A stretch of 64,000 nucleotides of DNA from an uncultured Alphaproteobacteria bacterium (GTDB taxonomy: Bacteria > Pseudomonadota > Alphaproteobacteria > Caulobacterales > Caulobacteraceae): assembly GCA_903822175.1 (NCBI GenBank), contig CAIJOB010000022.1, positions 94,111-158,110 of the forward strand, in the 5' to 3' direction. The notes beneath the pieces were generated by a model. That model had not been told where the DNA came from. It did no database searches and saw only the letters and a program-made list of their open reading frames with translations. Below, one piece after another: positions 63,285-64,000 of this stretch (positions are counted from its first letter, which is position 1; each line of letters begins with the position of its first letter). Position numbers and translations under genes: made by a program.

Positions 63285-63761
63285 CTAGTTCCTCAGTTCG
63301 CCGGAGGGGAAGTCCGCTGGGATCTGCTGGGGCAGGAAGGCCACGCCCCAGAACCCTCCCGGATGTCCTCCCGTCACGATGACGAGGTCGGAACGATGCA
63401 CGCTCAGCTGTCGCCGGGACCGTGGGCCAGGGCGGACGTTGTCGGCCTGCAGCTTCTGGAAATGCTCGCCCAGAAGGCTGCGCAGATCCGGTCGTCCCGC
63501 CCCACGCCATGTCACCGCAAACACCGCGCCAGCGCCGGCGCCCGTGAATTCCTTGATCTGCCCGTGGTTGGCTAGGGTCAGGGCGTGGACGGAGTGGGTC
63601 GCAGTCGCGGTGGACTGCAACGCGGCGCCGAGCCGAACGCTGTCCGCTTCAACGCTCGCATAAGGACCCCCGAGATGGGCGCAGGCTGGAAACGCAAGGA
63701 CGAGGCTTCCCACGCCGATCAACAGGCCCTGAGCAGCACGCACCGCGGATTGAAGCCCCAT
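63285..63761 (-). CDS. DUF2844 family exported protein
   Basis: A 158-residue protein with signal peptide (LIGVGSLVLAFPACAHL). It has the DUF2844 pattern: an early LGG-x-x-x-S-V-x-x-D segment (AHLGGPYASVEAD), a THSVHALTLANHGQIKEFTG strand pair, then VFAVTWRGAGRPDLRSLLGEH. DUF2844 genes regularly precede DUF3443 genes, as here (8 bases apart), so the two proteins probably work together at the cell surface; what they do is not known. First gene of the pair; the upstream promoter must lie beyond 63761. Confidence 0.88.
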   Translation of the reverse strand: MGLQSAVRAAQGLLIGVGSLVLAFPACAHLGGPYASVEADSVRLGAALQSTATATHSVHALTLANHGQIKEFTGAGAGAVFAVTWRGAGRPDLRSLLGEHFQKLQADNVRPGPRSRRQLSVHRSDLVIVTGGHPGGFWGVAFLPQQIPADFPSGELRN

Positions 63762-64000
63762 GAACGTCTCCGACGTCGCAAGCGACTTCGCTATGAGGTC
63801 GAACCATGTTCAAAATCGGTCGACCGTTCTCACTTGCTGAGCAAAGCGAAGTACATTGGAACTGACATTCCCCAGATGGACGGCCCGTCCGGCCTTCTGG
63901 ATCCGCAGAATGGCGGATATGGCCGCATTGTCGAGTCCCCTTTCGTAGCCTTTGGGCCAATCCCGCCCGACCGGCGTCATCCGAAGCGGCCCGGGTGCCC
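63762..64000. other. Right-edge intergenic region
   Basis: Upstream of the DUF2844 gene. A 55-codon plus-strand frame stays open from a TTG at 63834 to the window edge, but its third-position G+C is well below that of real genes here and it has no ribosome site, so I do not call it. No repeat or RNA gene is recognised; a promoter for the minus-strand DUF2844-DUF3443 pair is expected. Confidence 0.4.

Noticed and set aside
63649..63960. A 103-codon minus-strand frame over the DUF2844 start
   Set aside because: Overlaps a recognised gene in another frame and has Arg/Ser/Cys-rich shadow composition.
63834..64000. Plus-strand open frame running off the right edge
   Set aside because: About 65% third-position G+C, no ribosome site and no recognisable motif, unlike true genes here.

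Overview
The window is a high-GC, densely packed chromosomal segment from an alphaproteobacterium, most likely of the order Caulobacterales (Caulobacter/Phenylobacterium-like). The basis is the codon bias, the family content (MHYT hybrid kinase, NodT-type outer-membrane factors, PEPxxWA-CTERM protein, a Caulobacter-style rut cluster), a GTTC-N7-GTTC SOS box of the alphaproteobacterial type, and long palindromic intergenic elements. Order-level placement is an inference. I found no tRNA, rRNA, CRISPR array, transposase or phage structural gene.

Layout. 1-4.7 kb: end of a glutathione S-transferase, an MFS exporter, an acyl-CoA ligase and a Met/His-rich outer-membrane protein. 4.9-9.1 kb: an MHYT hybrid histidine kinase facing a cytochrome c/PQQ dehydrogenase. 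9.3-17.4 kb: a GT-B glycosyltransferase with an extra C-terminal domain, secreted small proteins, an S10 peptidase, a GH3 glycosidase and a CDF metal transporter. 17.5-23.5 kb: a tightly coupled six-gene MoxR/DUF58 cluster (DUF4129-like, DUF4350, MoxR, DUF58, SpoIIM, RDD). 24.5-31.7 kb: a nitrogen and beta-alanine neighbourhood with rutA-rutB-rutC plus a nitroreductase, an ornithine cyclodeaminase gene broken by an in-frame amber codon, an omega-amino acid aminotransferase and a C69 dipeptidase. 32.4-37.4 kb: an XRE regulator, a Cys-type sulfatase with its formylglycine-generating enzyme, and an OmpR/HAMP-kinase two-component system.

37.5-40.4 kb is the most accessory-looking part. It holds two long palindromic elements, a two-gene operon under a putative LexA box, and two adjacent unrecognised membrane/coiled-coil genes. 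The second of these is strikingly AT-rich (30% G+C counted over 39721-39780) and looks horizontally acquired. 40.5-46.3 kb is a complete RND-adaptor-NodT pump. 46.4-52.8 kb has a PEP-CTERM protein, two paired exported amidohydrolases (one without the usual HxH metal motif) and a six-TM GAF/PAS class III nucleotide cyclase. 52.9-57.5 kb is a complete MacA-MacB-NodT pump, followed by the glucan glucosyltransferase OpgH. 59.6-63.8 kb has a DUF998/M48 peptidase/small-protein operon, in which the small protein is a free-standing copy of the cyclase's C-terminal tail, and a DUF2844-DUF3443 pair.

Many genes are coupled by 1-14 base overlaps, and four convergent pairs share their stop codons in a 4-base overlap. 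Two complete drug- or lipid-type export systems, each with its own outer-membrane factor, plus an MFS exporter and envelope enzymes give the window an envelope/efflux character. All start sites were chosen by reading signal peptides, ribosome-binding sites and family conservation, not by homology search.
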